Positions 23,844 through 33,214 are shown, counted from the first letter of the stretch. The stretch: 64,000 bases of DNA from DATGKG01 sp963783145 (GCA_963783145.1 CAWAMM010000001.1:434001-498000), one strand, 5' to 3'. The notes: generated by a model not told the origin, from the letters alone. Translations and numbers: made by a program.

Positions 23844-25370
23844 TTGACCATCGATACTGAAACGGGCCGGTCTCGCCAGCTAGTCTACGCATTCGCGTTT
23901 GGCGTTTTTCTCATCCACGTCGCGACGGATGGCCGCTATGGCTACTTCCGCGATGATTTGTACTTCCTCGACGCCGCGCATCATCTGGACTGGGGCTATG
24001 TCGATTTCGCACCGCTGACGGCGTGGCTGCTACGGGCGAATGAGGCCGTACTCGGCGATTCCCTGCATGCGCTGCGGTTGCTGCCCGCGATATCCGCCGC
24101 AATTAAAATCGCGTTGACCGGCCTGATAGCGATCGAGTTCGGCGCCGATCTCTATGGTATCGCGTTGGCATGTCTATGCGTGCTGGCCGCGCCGGTCTAC
24201 CTGGTGATCGACAACCAGTTCGCAGCCAACACCTTCGAGCCTATTTTCTGGATGGGATGTGCGTACGTGCTCATCCTCGCGATCAAAAATGAGCGGCCCC
24301 GCCTGCTCGTGTGGTTTGGGCTGCTGGCAGGCATCGGCATTGAGAACAAACTCTCCATGATTTTCTTTTGCGCGGCCATCTCCATCGGCGTGCTGCTGAC
24401 GCCCGCGAGAAAGCTCCTCCGAAGTCCCTGGGCCTTGCTGGCCGTGCTCATCGCGGCGATATGCTTTCTGCCCACGCTGATGTGGCAATACCATCGCGAC
24501 TGGCCGACGTTGCAAATGCTCGCCAACGTTCGGCGCATGCACAAGAACGAGGAGGTCTCCGCGCTCCGCTTCATGGTGCGCCAGTTGTTGATGCTGGTTG
24601 CTGCGTCGGCATTGGTCTGGATTGCGGGACTGTACTTCCTGCTGCGTGAGGTGCGATGGCGGATGTTCGGATTCACCTACCTGGTGCTGCTCGCGATCAT
24701 GATGATGCTGAACGCCAAGGATTATTACCTCGCGCCAATCTATCCGCTTCTGTTCGCCGCTGGCGGCGCATTCTGGAGCGAAGTCTTCACGCACAGTCGT
24801 ATGCTGTGGATGCTATATGCGATCCCGGCCCTGATCATTATCGGCGGCGTGTTCGCCGCGCCATTGGCGCTACCAATTCTGTCGCCCGACAACCTGATTC
24901 GCTACGAAGAACAGTTCGCCCTGGGCAGACCTGTCAGTCAAACCGGACAGCAGGGCTCGCTCCCTGAACATTTCGGCGACGAATTCGGATGGCCCCAGAT
25001 GGCCACCGCGGTGGCCGCCGTCTACTACGATCTGCCGGCTGCCGATCGCGCGAAGGCGGCTATCCTCGCGAAGAACTATGGCGAGGCCGGCGCCATCGAT
25101 TTCTTCGGTCCATCGCTCGGACTCCCGCGCGCCATTAGCGGGCATCAGAACTACTGGTACTGGGGACCCGGCGATTTCACCGGCGATGTGATCATCGCGC
25201 TGCAATACAGTCGTGACGAGCTTCTGAAGATGGGATGCGCCAGCGTCGAGGACGGCCCGGTCGTTAATCATCCCTACGCGATGGCCGAGGAGCATTTTCA
25301 GGTCAAAATCTGTCGCGGACTTCATCCGGCGCTGTCCGAGCAGTGGCCGACCCTCAAGCGGTGGAACTGA
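23844..25370 (+). CDS. GT39/PMT-like membrane glycosyltransferase
   Basis: A 508-residue integral membrane protein with about 10-11 hydrophobic helices. Near the N-terminus YFRDDLYFLDAAHHLDWGYVDFAPLTAW has the acidic DD pair of the first periplasmic loop seen in ArnT/PMT_2 enzymes. A soluble C-terminal domain (residues 365-508) follows. Such proteins move a sugar from a polyprenyl-phosphate donor to protein or lipid in the periplasm. The initiation codon appears to be TTG at 23844, 18 bases after panE, suggesting co-transcription. The acceptor is unknown. Confidence 0.8.
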   Translation: MTIDTETGRSRQLVYAFAFGVFLIHVATDGRYGYFRDDLYFLDAAHHLDWGYVDFAPLTAWLLRANEAVLGDSLHALRLLPAISAAIKIALTGLIAIEFGADLYGIALACLCVLAAPVYLVIDNQFAANTFEPIFWMGCAYVLILAIKNERPRLLVWFGLLAGIGIENKLSMIFFCAAISIGVLLTPARKLLRSPWALLAVLIAAICFLPTLMWQYHRDWPTLQMLANVRRMHKNEEVSALRFMVRQLLMLVAASALVWIAGLYFLLREVRWRMFGFTYLVLLAIMMMLNAKDYYLAPIYPLLFAAGGAFWSEVFTHSRMLWMLYAIPALIIIGGVFAAPLALPILSPDNLIRYEEQFALGRPVSQTGQQGSLPEHFGDEFGWPQMATAVAAVYYDLPAADRAKAAILAKNYGEAGAIDFFGPSLGLPRAISGHQNYWYWGPGDFTGDVIIALQYSRDELLKMGCASVEDGPVVNHPYAMAEEHFQVKICRGLHPALSEQWPTLKRWN

Positions 25371-25470
25371 ATCGGTTTGCAATCAACCTGCAAATTCTGG
25401 TTTTCTTTGAGCTCGACGACGGACAAATTGACCGATCGTTCAAGCTGACAATCCACGAGGTAAAGGCGAA

Positions 25471-26865
25471 ATGCTGACCGGCTCACAATATAAGAAGTCT
25501 CTGTTCGATGGCCGTGCGATTTTTTTCGAGGGCGAACGCATCGAGGATCTCCCGCGTCATCCAATCATTGGGCAGTCGGTCGACCAAATCGCGCGCGGCT
25601 ACGATCGCTGGTACTCGCCCGAAGCCGGCGCGCTCAACCCGCTGATGTCCATTCCCCATTCCTCGGAAGAATTACGTGCGCGCATAAAACAGCAGCATGG
25701 CGCCGACATCCTATCGCTGGTCACTTATCAATCGGTCATGACTCTGACAACGGCCGGCGCGCGCATCGGCGCGAAGCTGCCAAAATATCATGACCGGATT
25801 CAGAGCTACGTCGAGCAGGCGCAGAAAAACGATATCCGCATAACAGAATGCATCACCGACGCGAAGGGCAATCGCAGCCTGCCGCCCGGCAAGCAGGAAG
25901 ACCCCGACGCTTACACCCACATCGTCGATCGCCGCGGCGACGACATCGTCATCCGCGGCGCCAAGTTGCACATCACGGCGGCCGCGCTCGGCCACGATCT
26001 GATGGTCATCCCGACCAAGGCGATGCACGCAGGTGAAGAAGCCTATGCGGTCGCGTGCATGGTGCCGGTCAACTCGCCGGGCGTGAAAATCGTCAACACC
26101 ACCTACGCACCCCGCCATGCCGATGTGCGCGACTTTCCGTTCTCCTCGAAGAATCACATGCCGGAGGGCTTTGTGATTTTTGACGACGTGGTGGTGCCGC
26201 GCGAGCGCGTCTTCCTCGATGGCGAAGTTGAGCATGCGGCGGTCTTCGCGCATTCACTCGGGCTGTGGGAGCGCCTCGGCGGCCTTTCGGACCTGGCCGA
26301 GACGGCGGATCAACTGGTTGGCTTCGCGCAGCTGATTGCAGAAGCTAACGGCCTCGCGCGCGAATCACACGTGCGCGAAAAAATCTCCGAGATGATCATC
26401 CACGCGACGCTGGTGCGCTCCGCCCTCGAAGCAGCGATCGCCAACTGCGAAATCAGCGCCGATGGGAGCGCGTTCCCTAACGAGCTCTACACCAACGCGG
26501 GCAAGTATCATGGCGCGGCGAACTACAGCCTGATGGTGCGGCATTTGCACGATATCGGCGGCGGCTCGATCCTCACCGCGCCGTCGGTATCGGACCTCGA
26601 CAGCGAAGCCACTGGCGCGCTGGTCCGCAAGTACATGAGCACCGGAAAGGGCGTCGATGGCGAATATCGAGTGCGGCTTTTCCACGCGATCCGCGACCTT
26701 ACCGCGGACGCTTTCGGCGGATGGCGCGCAGTAACGAATGTGCAGGCCGGCGGCGGCCTCTATGCGCAGCGCATCGTGACACGCCGGCATTATGATTTGG
26801 ATGGCGCGAAGAAAAAGGCCCTCGAAGCGGCCGGGCTGCTGGGCGACAAAGAGAAGCTGCACTAA
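25471..26865 (+). CDS. HpaB / 4-hydroxybutyryl-CoA dehydratase-family protein
   Basis: A 464-residue acyl-CoA-dehydrogenase-fold flavoprotein. MLTGSQYKKSLFDGRAIFFEGERIEDL is the HpaB N-terminal signature; VIRGAKLHITAAALGHDLMVIPTKAM, NHMPEGFVIFDDVVVPRERVFLDGE and IGGGSILTAPS are further family blocks. The CxxxC and Cys/His cluster ligands of true 4-hydroxybutyryl-CoA dehydratase are not seen, so a reduced-flavin monooxygenase of the 4-hydroxyphenylacetate 3-hydroxylase type is more likely. A GAGGT-type site precedes the ATG. The convergent amidohydrolase, which may act on the same aromatic pathway, ends six bases away. Confidence 0.83.
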   Translation: MLTGSQYKKSLFDGRAIFFEGERIEDLPRHPIIGQSVDQIARGYDRWYSPEAGALNPLMSIPHSSEELRARIKQQHGADILSLVTYQSVMTLTTAGARIGAKLPKYHDRIQSYVEQAQKNDIRITECITDAKGNRSLPPGKQEDPDAYTHIVDRRGDDIVIRGAKLHITAAALGHDLMVIPTKAMHAGEEAYAVACMVPVNSPGVKIVNTTYAPRHADVRDFPFSSKNHMPEGFVIFDDVVVPRERVFLDGEVEHAAVFAHSLGLWERLGGLSDLAETADQLVGFAQLIAEANGLARESHVREKISEMIIHATLVRSALEAAIANCEISADGSAFPNELYTNAGKYHGAANYSLMVRHLHDIGGGSILTAPSVSDLDSEATGALVRKYMSTGKGVDGEYRVRLFHAIRDLTADAFGGWRAVTNVQAGGGLYAQRIVTRRHYDLDGAKKKALEAAGLLGDKEKLH

Positions 26866-26870
26866 AGCGT

Positions 26871-28001
26871 TTACTTTAGCCGCGTATAAAGTCGCGTCGG
26901 ATTCTCGTACAGGATGCGGCGACGGTCCGCATCGCTAAATTCCGGGCGGTCGGCGGTGAATTTCACTGTGTTGGGAAACCGGCCGTCGAAGTGCGGATAG
27001 TCCGAGGCATACAAAATGTGATCGCTTCCCACCACTTTGGCGACATGGGGCAGCGTCGCCTCGTCGGGATCGCATGAGATGAAAAAGTTCTCGGAGCGAA
27101 TCACCTCCGACGGCTTGCGATGCAGAAACGGCACGTACTCGGGCATCAGCTCGTAGTGCTCGTCGAGGCGCTCCATCCAGAACGGAAGCCATCCGACGCC
27201 GGCCTCGAGCATCGCCACTCGCAGCCGCGGATACATATCGAGCACGCCGCCACCGACAAGCGATGCGATCGCGCGCATCACCTCGAACGGATTGGTGGCA
27301 GAATGCTGGATGAAAAGATTGTTGCCGAACTCGAAGGTGCCGCATCCGTAGGGCGGGCGCGCGGTGCCGCCATGAAAGCACGCTGGCAAATCCTCGCCCT
27401 GGCAGGCCTGCCAGATCGGCCGGAAATCGGGATGGTCGAGGAGCTTGTCCTCCATATGCCCGGATAGGTAGATGCCGACGCACCACGGCTCATTGGCGAC
27501 GCGATGGATTTCGCTCGCGGCCAGCTCCGGCGCGCGCATCGGAACTACGGCGACGCCCTTGATGCGGTTCGGGTACGCGGAGCAGTAGTCGGCGAGCCAT
27601 CGATGGTAGGCGCGAATCATCGCGAGTTCGAAGTCGACCGTCTTCAGCGCGCAGAAACTCGACACCACCGTAGCGAACACGACCGCAACGTCGATGCCCT
27701 CGCGATCCATGTCCTTGATGCGAATGTGCGGATCGAAGCCGCCGCGCGGATTGGGTTGCTCACCTTTGGGTTGGTGTCCGCCGCCGCGCACCAGCGGCTT
27801 ATCGACCTGCGCGAAGCCGAGTGGGCGTCCGGTGTTGAGCTGATGGAAATATCCGAAGAACCATTTAGAGGGACGCGTCGCCGCGAACTTCTTTAGCTCC
27901 TCGAGGTCGGGCTTGAACTTGCTATCGAGGTATTGGTCATAGAGCTCGTTGGGCTCCATCACGTGTCCGTCGGCGTCGATGACCTTGATTCCTTTGAACA
28001 T
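26871..28001 (-). CDS. Amidohydrolase family 2 (PF04909) metal-dependent hydrolase
   Basis: A 376-residue TIM-barrel hydrolase beginning MFKGIKVIDADGHVMEP, the DxDxH variant of the first metal-binding motif. PFEVMRAIASLVGGGVLDMYPRLRVAMLEAGVGWLPFWMERLDEHY and DHILYASDYPHFDGRFP hold the later Glu/Asp ligands and are typical of the ACMSD/gamma-resorcylate-decarboxylase-like branch. It likely decarboxylates or hydrolyses an aromatic or related acid in the cytoplasm. It converges on the HpaB-like gene and diverges from the MFS importer. Confidence 0.87.
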   Translation of the reverse strand: MFKGIKVIDADGHVMEPNELYDQYLDSKFKPDLEELKKFAATRPSKWFFGYFHQLNTGRPLGFAQVDKPLVRGGGHQPKGEQPNPRGGFDPHIRIKDMDREGIDVAVVFATVVSSFCALKTVDFELAMIRAYHRWLADYCSAYPNRIKGVAVVPMRAPELAASEIHRVANEPWCVGIYLSGHMEDKLLDHPDFRPIWQACQGEDLPACFHGGTARPPYGCGTFEFGNNLFIQHSATNPFEVMRAIASLVGGGVLDMYPRLRVAMLEAGVGWLPFWMERLDEHYELMPEYVPFLHRKPSEVIRSENFFISCDPDEATLPHVAKVVGSDHILYASDYPHFDGRFPNTVKFTADRPEFSDADRRRILYENPTRLYTRLK

Positions 28002-28151
28002 GAGAGCGCTCTCCCCCGGGCTTTCGGCTAAAAGATTTTATCGCGAAGGCGCCCCACTATCTCAAGGACACAGTTTCACCGTTGGTATCTGAAAGCGAAA
28101 CGCTTCCATCGCGTGGAATTGGAGGGCGGCATCGAATAAAACACTCGCCCA

Positions 28152-29384
28152 ATGGCCACTGCCAATACCACCGCGATGCCCGCCGACCCCATCCGCGCGA
28201 TGACCCAAACCGAGGCGGCGCATACGCTGTTCGCGAGCTTCCTCGGATGGACGCTCGACGCCTTCGACTTCTTCGTGTTGGTATTCGTGGTGCCGAGAAT
28301 CGCCGCGGAGTTCCATCGCTCGGTGGCCGATATCGCATTCGCGATCACGATGACGCTGGCGATGCGTCCGGTTGGCGCCGCGATCTTCGGATGGCTCGCG
28401 GATCGCTATGGGCGCCGCACACCATTAATGATCGACGTGCTGCTGTATTCCATCGTTGAGGTGCTGAGCGGCCTCGCCCCAACCTACGGCACGTTCCTGT
28501 TTTTGCGTGCGCTGTACGGAATCGGCATGGGTGGCGAATGGGGCGTCGGTGCCTCAATGGCGATGGAAGCGGTCGCTCCGAAATGGCGAGGATTTTTTTC
28601 CGGCTTGCTGCAGGAGGGATACGCGGTCGGATACCTTCTCGCGGCCGCCGCGTACTTTTTTGTTTTCCCGATTTTCGGATGGCGCGCGATGTTTTTCATC
28701 GGCGGTGCGCCGGCGCTGCTGACTCTCTACATTCGGGCAAAGGTGCCGGAGTCGGAAGCATGGCAGCACACTCGACCCGATCACGCGGCGATGTGGCGCG
28801 CGCTGAGAAAAAACTGGCCGATGTTCCTCTATCTGTGCGGGTTCCTCGCGGCGATGAGCCTCGTTTCACACGGCACCCAGGACTTGTATCCGACTTTTCT
28901 CGAAAAGCAGCGCGGGCTGGGGCCACATCATGTCGCGGAAATCGCGATCATTTATAACATCGGCGCGGTTATAGGCGGTTTGTTCTTCGGCTATATCTCG
29001 GACAGCTGGGGCCGCAGGCGCAGTATCGCGACCGCGCTTATCCTCGCGATTTTTATGATCCCGCTCTGGATCGGCGCGCGCTCGATCGCGCTGCTCACCT
29101 GCGGCGCGTTCCTGATGCAGTTTATGGTGCAGGGAGCTTTCGGCGTAATCCCGGCGCATCTCAGCGAATTGTCGCCGCCCGAGGTGCGCGGATTTTTCTC
29201 TGGGATGGCGTATCAGATTGGGGTCCTGTTGGCTGCCAACGCCGCATTCGTCGAGGCCTTGCTCGCGCAGCGGATGGGCTTCGCGAATGCGATGGGGATC
29301 GTCGCGGTTACGGCGTTTGTGCTCGGCACCGTCATCGTATTGCTTGGGCGCGAGCGCGCGGGCGGCAGCTTACACGCAGAATGA
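28152..29384 (+). CDS. MFS transporter (metabolite:proton symporter type)
   Basis: A 410-residue, 12-helix major facilitator protein. Between helices 2 and 3 lies GWLADRYGRRTPL, the MFS signature loop; GIGMGGEWGVGASMAMEAVAPKWRG and GYISDSWGRRRS (the symmetric loop between helices 8 and 9) follow. EWG near helix 4 is typical of the sialate/aromatic-acid:H+ symporters. It probably imports an organic acid across the inner membrane. It is divergent from the amidohydrolase, so the pair may share a promoter region and a substrate pathway. Confidence 0.87.
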   Translation: MATANTTAMPADPIRAMTQTEAAHTLFASFLGWTLDAFDFFVLVFVVPRIAAEFHRSVADIAFAITMTLAMRPVGAAIFGWLADRYGRRTPLMIDVLLYSIVEVLSGLAPTYGTFLFLRALYGIGMGGEWGVGASMAMEAVAPKWRGFFSGLLQEGYAVGYLLAAAAYFFVFPIFGWRAMFFIGGAPALLTLYIRAKVPESEAWQHTRPDHAAMWRALRKNWPMFLYLCGFLAAMSLVSHGTQDLYPTFLEKQRGLGPHHVAEIAIIYNIGAVIGGLFFGYISDSWGRRRSIATALILAIFMIPLWIGARSIALLTCGAFLMQFMVQGAFGVIPAHLSELSPPEVRGFFSGMAYQIGVLLAANAAFVEALLAQRMGFANAMGIVAVTAFVLGTVIVLLGRERAGGSLHAE

Positions 29385-29400
29385 CGCTACGGCAGAACGG

Positions 29401-30240
29401 CTATTTCGCCGAGACCATCGAAGCTTCGACGCCCGCATCGTTTGATGGCAGCGCACTGTTTTGCGCGGTTGCCGACTTCAACTCCGCGCGCGTGATGCCG
29501 AGGCTGCGCATAGTTGACAGAACCACGCTTTCCATAAACAAACGCGGTGAGATGCCGCCGCCGCCGATTTTCAGCCGTTCGTGGTAGTTGGGAATGAGGC
29601 CCTCGCCCGGCATCTTGAAGTTCGCCAGGACATGCGCGAAGTCGCTTACGGTGGCCTCGCGATCGGCGCCTAACTCGATTTCCACCACCTTGCGATAGAA
29701 ACCCGCATGCGCGGCTTCGTCGCTGGCGATGTTACTGAAAATGGCCTTCAGCACCGGATCGCCGTCGATTTCTCCTTTGTCCTTCTGCGCTTTGTATGCG
29801 ACGTAGGTGGCGCCTTCCTGGATCGCGCCATAGCACGACATTTGCCGCACCGAGGGGAACGGAGGCGTCCAGGTGCGCGAGAAATGCGCCCGGTCGAAGG
29901 AATCGAATTCCTCTTCCGATCGCATGCCCGATTGCAGCAGGTATTCGCGAAATGCGAGGCCATGGCGCGATTCCTCGAAGCTCCACCGCGCCTGGAACCA
30001 TGCCGCGCCGAAAATCTCCCGGGTCAGCCGCGAACCGTTCGAGGTATAGTCGGGAAGGTACATTTCCTCGGCGCAATAGAGCTCGATGCAGGTGGCGAGC
30101 TGGTCAGAATTCTTCGATCGGTCGATTTTCTCCCAAGGGATGTCATCGAACAACTTCCAGTCGCGTTTGCGTTCGGCGATCTCGAGGTAGTCAATTGCGG
30201 CGCGATAGTACTGCGCGCGTTTAAGGCTGTCAGCGATCAT
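29401..30240 (-). CDS. Acyl-ACP desaturase-like diiron protein
   Basis: The ATG at 30240, with GGGAGG six bases upstream, gives 279 residues; a TTG 16 codons earlier is a weaker option. The diiron motif pair is clear: an early Glu in ELYCAEEMYLPDY, the first EExxH in WSFEESRHG (about residues 89-93), a Glu in GAIQEGATYVAY and the second [D/E]ExxH in SDEAAHAGFY. This is the plant-type stearoyl-ACP desaturase fold (DesA-like), which introduces a double bond into acyl chains using O2 and ferredoxin. It converges on the MFS gene with 17 bases between stops. Confidence 0.87.
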   Translation of the reverse strand: MIADSLKRAQYYRAAIDYLEIAERKRDWKLFDDIPWEKIDRSKNSDQLATCIELYCAEEMYLPDYTSNGSRLTREIFGAAWFQARWSFEESRHGLAFREYLLQSGMRSEEEFDSFDRAHFSRTWTPPFPSVRQMSCYGAIQEGATYVAYKAQKDKGEIDGDPVLKAIFSNIASDEAAHAGFYRKVVEIELGADREATVSDFAHVLANFKMPGEGLIPNYHERLKIGGGGISPRLFMESVVLSTMRSLGITRAELKSATAQNSALPSNDAGVEASMVSAK

Positions 30241-30670
30241 TCCAAGCCTCCCGCGGGCCGGGAGGTAAGAGATATTGGCGGTGTCCAATTTGTGGCATTC
30301 AATCTAAGGAGTATTCCCATCCAACCCGATAGTCCATCGAAAGATGTTATCTTCGGTGATACTTATTTATCTGCGGAGAAACGTAGGCGCTAATAGGTCG
30401 CTAAAGCACCTATTAGACTACGCGAATTAAAAAGTGCCTGTTGATGTCCCCGACCCTGGGCACGGATGCTACAGACAAAACGCCTCAATTGCGAGGTGCC
30501 TGCGGAGATATTCCGCACTCACGTTTCGCTGGAAAGCCTCGCGCTGCGCAACAAGATCCAGATGACTTCATGGCGGTGTATGTTCATCCCGGCGCTGTGC
30601 TGCGGTCCTGCTTCACTTTCATTCTGGGGCGGACATTGCTAAACGATCGGTATGCGGAGGGTACCCTAAC
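30241..30670. other. 430-base regulatory gap between divergent desaturase and LLM genes
   Basis: No gene I can support. The clearest structure is an inverted repeat: CTAATAGGT (30390-30398) and ACCTATTAG (30408-30416), extended outside by CGTAG (30382-30386) and CTACG (30418-30422). Other small palindromes are CCTCAATTGCGAGG-like. The gap must contain promoters for both flanking genes. A 77-codon ORF here has no recognisable features. Confidence 0.4.
30382..30422. promoter_or_regulatory. Long perfect inverted repeat, possible operator
   Basis: Two nested perfect arms, CGTAG...CTAATAGGT and ACCTATTAG...CTACG, surround a nine-base centre. Arms of AT-rich CTAATAGGT in a GC-rich genome, placed between divergently transcribed genes, suggest a binding site for a dimeric regulator; a transcript hairpin is the alternative. 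Confidence 0.45.
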
Positions 30671-31780
30671 ATGAAATTTGGACTCTTCTACGAGATCTCG
30701 GTTCCTCGTCCATGGACCCGTGAAACCGAAAAAACCGTCTACGATCGATGCCTCGAACAAGTGAAACTGGCCGACGAGCTGGGCTTCGAATCCGTCTTCG
30801 CCGTCGAGCATCATTTCCTCGAGGAGTATTCTCATTGCCCCGCGCCGGAGTTGTTCCTGACCGCGTGTGCGATGATCACCAAGCGGATTCGCGTGGGACA
30901 CGGAATTATCGTATGCGTTCCGGAGTTCAACCATCCGATCAAAATCGCGGAGCGCACCGCGGTGCTCGACATTCTGTCGGGCGGCCGGCTCGAAGTCGGT
31001 ACCGGGCGTTCGGCGACCTGGACCGAGCTCGGTGGCTTTCGCGCTAATCCCGACGAGACCAAAAAGACCTGGGACGAGTTCGTGCGATGCCTTCCGCAGA
31101 TGTGGACGCAGGACCGCTATTCCTATCAGGGCCGTTCCTGGTCGATGCCGCAGCGCACCATCGTTCCCAAGCCCTACCAGAAGCCGCATCCGCCGATGTG
31201 GGTCGCGGTGACCAGCCCGGGTACCGAGATCGACGCGGCTGAGCGCGGGATGGGATCTTTGGGACTGACCTTCGGCGGCTTCAAGGAGCAGGAGGAGAAG
31301 GTCAACAACTATCGTAGGATCATCCGTAACTGCGAGCCGGTCGGAAAGTTCATCAACGAGAAGGTCGCGACCGTCAACTTCCTCTTCTGCCACAATGATG
31401 ACGAGGTCGGCGTCAAAACCGGTATGCGCCTGACCGGGACCTTCAACTATCTCGCGTCGCAACTGCTCGCGGCGCGCGAAGCCTATCCGACCAAGTCGTA
31501 TCCCTCACTCGGACTGCTGCCCTCACTGCGTCGCGAAGCGGCGGGACCGGGCGACGACTCGGGCGCGCCCGAGGGTATCGCGATCGGCAATCCCGCGCGC
31601 ATCATCAAGGCGATCAAGGCGTGGGAATCGACCGGAGCGGATCAAGTTAACTTCCTGCTCAATGCGCTCGAGACGGTCCCGCAGGAGCAGGTGCTCAATA
31701 GTCTGCGCTTGTTCGCCAAAGAGGTCATGCCGCATTTCCAGAAAGGCGATTCGGCCACGGCCGCCGCGGGAGGTCGTTGA
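30671..31780 (+). CDS. LLM-class flavin-dependent oxidoreductase
   Basis: A 369-residue luciferase-like TIM barrel. It starts MKFGLFYEISVPRPWTRETE, has ESVFAVEHHFLEEYSHCPAPELFLTACAMIT, the EHH block of bacterial luciferase-type monooxygenases, then RIRVGHGIIVCVPEFNHP and LDILSGGRLEVGTGRSATWTEL, and a C-terminal cofactor-binding region. It likely oxygenates a substrate with reduced FMN or uses F420. GGAG lies about 11 bases before the ATG. Its stop overlaps the start of the ADC-like gene (TGATG), so the two are translationally coupled and probably act on the same compound. Confidence 0.88.
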   Translation: MKFGLFYEISVPRPWTRETEKTVYDRCLEQVKLADELGFESVFAVEHHFLEEYSHCPAPELFLTACAMITKRIRVGHGIIVCVPEFNHPIKIAERTAVLDILSGGRLEVGTGRSATWTELGGFRANPDETKKTWDEFVRCLPQMWTQDRYSYQGRSWSMPQRTIVPKPYQKPHPPMWVAVTSPGTEIDAAERGMGSLGLTFGGFKEQEEKVNNYRRIIRNCEPVGKFINEKVATVNFLFCHNDDEVGVKTGMRLTGTFNYLASQLLAAREAYPTKSYPSLGLLPSLRREAAGPGDDSGAPEGIAIGNPARIIKAIKAWESTGADQVNFLLNALETVPQEQVLNSLRLFAKEVMPHFQKGDSATAAAGGR

Positions 31781-32538
31781 TGCCTCCGCGTTTCGGAACA
31801 TTGGATTTGGCGAGGTTTGGGAAATCCGCGGGCGCTATCGACGGCTATAAGACCGACGCGTTGACGCTCAAGGGCGTGCAGATCCTCGAACTGCACATGG
31901 AGATCGATGACGATCCCGCGATCGAGTTGATCCCGGCCACGATGCATCCTGCGATTCCGCAGTACGCGATCTTCAACGTCATGCATGCTCCGCACAGCGA
32001 TTGGGGTCCATTTACCGTCGCCGAGGTGCGCGTTGCCGGCCGTACCGGTGTACGTCCGCGCGGCTTCGTGCTGCGCAGCTACGTCGACAATGACGCCGCC
32101 GCGAAAGCGCTGACCTCGCGCTGGGGTTTTCCGGTTGCCAAGGGCGACGTGACCCTGAAGGTCAGTCATGACCGCGTCGTCGGGCGGGTCAAGCTGGGCG
32201 GCAAAACCGTTTACGAGATCGAAGAGCAGGATCGCGAATCGATTGGCGGCCAGGACATCCAGTACATCGCGAGCATGCATCTGGCGCGCAACAAGCAGGA
32301 TGACAAGCTGGTGCTGGTGCAGGTCGATCCGGAATATGTGTTCGCGAAGGCGGAGCGCGGGAAGCCTAGGGTGGTAGCGTTGGACCCTGAGGCATTCGGC
32401 GCGAACGCATCGAATCTGAACGTGATGAATCCGATCATGGCATGCTTCACGACCGCGGACATCACGCTGCCGAAGGTCCGGTATATCTGCAATCCTGAGT
32501 TACCGGCGATGCAGGGAACGACGAAAGTGGCTGCGTAG
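31780..32538 (+). CDS. Acetoacetate decarboxylase-like (ADC superfamily) protein
   Basis: A 252-residue protein of the ADC fold. LIPATMHPAIPQYAIFNVMHAPHSDWGPFTVAEVRV and RPRGFVLRSYVDNDAAAKALTSRWGFP match the beta-cone pattern of acetoacetate decarboxylase-like enzymes. Whether the Schiff-base Lys of true ADC is present cannot be settled by eye. Members catalyse decarboxylation, aldol-type or dehydratase reactions on beta-keto acids. It begins inside the last codon of the LLM gene. Its stop lies 78 bases before the first palindromic element. Confidence 0.75.
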   Translation: MPPRFGTLDLARFGKSAGAIDGYKTDALTLKGVQILELHMEIDDDPAIELIPATMHPAIPQYAIFNVMHAPHSDWGPFTVAEVRVAGRTGVRPRGFVLRSYVDNDAAAKALTSRWGFPVAKGDVTLKVSHDRVVGRVKLGGKTVYEIEEQDRESIGGQDIQYIASMHLARNKQDDKLVLVQVDPEYVFAKAERGKPRVVALDPEAFGANASNLNVMNPIMACFTTADITLPKVRYICNPELPAMQGTTKVAA

Positions 32539-32616
32539 AGAAAACCTAAAAGAAGTCGCAAGAGGCCGTGCTCGCTAGGGTGCGGCCTCTTCAATTTTGG
32601 AGGCAGGAGAGAAGAG

Positions 32617-32760
32617 CCAGACAAAACACCAAGACACCAAGGTCGGATAAGTGGCGCGCGGCCGGTAGGCGCAGGATCAAGGAATCGTGGCGAGGATCCA
32701 GCCAGCAGATGCGGGCCGCAGCGGCCCTCCTCGAACACCAAGGGAGATCAAGAAGACAAA
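32617..32760 (+). repeat. Left arm of palindromic element 1
   Basis: Arm in forward orientation, from CCAGACAAAACACCAAGACA to AAGAAGACA. It holds the short palindrome GGGCCGCAGCGGCCC, a variable patch about 35-50 bases from the outer end, and a conserved GGCGCAGGATCAAG block. It ends seven bases before the stop codon of the cargo gene. Confidence 0.85.
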
Positions 32761-32767
32761 GGGCGAG

Positions 32768-33163
32768 TCACAGGGCTACCCGGAAGATTCCCTCTTTAAT
32801 CAGAGGAACGTTGAAGTTGATCAGGAAGCCAAGCTTTAAGCCGGAGAGCCGCAGGTAGGACAGCAGCTGAGCTTTGAAGATTGGTTCAATACGGACGACA
32901 GATTTCAACTCGACGATAATCGAGTCGCTCACCAGCAGATCGAGGCGCAAACCGCTATCGAGACGCAGAGTTCGGTATTTGCTGGGTAAACTCACCTGCG
33001 TTCGAAAAGAGATCTCTCGAGATTTCAGCTCTTCGCAAAAACAAGCCTGGTAAACCGATTCCAAGAGTCCCGGTCCCAATTCTTTGTGAACGGTGAACGC
33101 ACAATCGACCACCGATCGAGCCATCTGATCAAGCTCGCTGCTTATCGATTCCGACCTCGCCAT
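32768..33163 (-). CDS. GxxExxY protein, predicted PD-(D/E)XK nuclease fold (PF13366-type)
   Basis: A 131-residue protein. GLLESVY at residues 32-38 is the family-defining GxxExxY motif. The core then shows D75 (GLRLDLLVSD) and E85-x-K87 (IIVELKSV), the spacing of a PD-(D/E)XK nuclease site, followed by AQLLSYLRLSGLKLGFLINFN. All family positions look intact, so the gene is probably functional. The biochemical activity of this family is not established to my knowledge. The ATG at 33163 starts 51 bases inside the right arm of the surrounding element and the stop is seven bases from the left arm, so the gene fills the element. It may be the cargo or the driver of the repeat family. Confidence 0.87.
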   Translation of the reverse strand: MARSESISSELDQMARSVVDCAFTVHKELGPGLLESVYQACFCEELKSREISFRTQVSLPSKYRTLRLDSGLRLDLLVSDSIIVELKSVVRIEPIFKAQLLSYLRLSGLKLGFLINFNVPLIKEGIFRVAL

Positions 33164-33214
33164 CTTGTCTGGGGACTATCTTGAGTCTCGGCGTTGATGG
33201 AATAGGCGATCCTA

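Noticed and set aside
30441..30674. 77-codon ORF before the LLM gene
   Set aside because: No ribosome-binding site, no recognisable features, and it runs into the LLM start.
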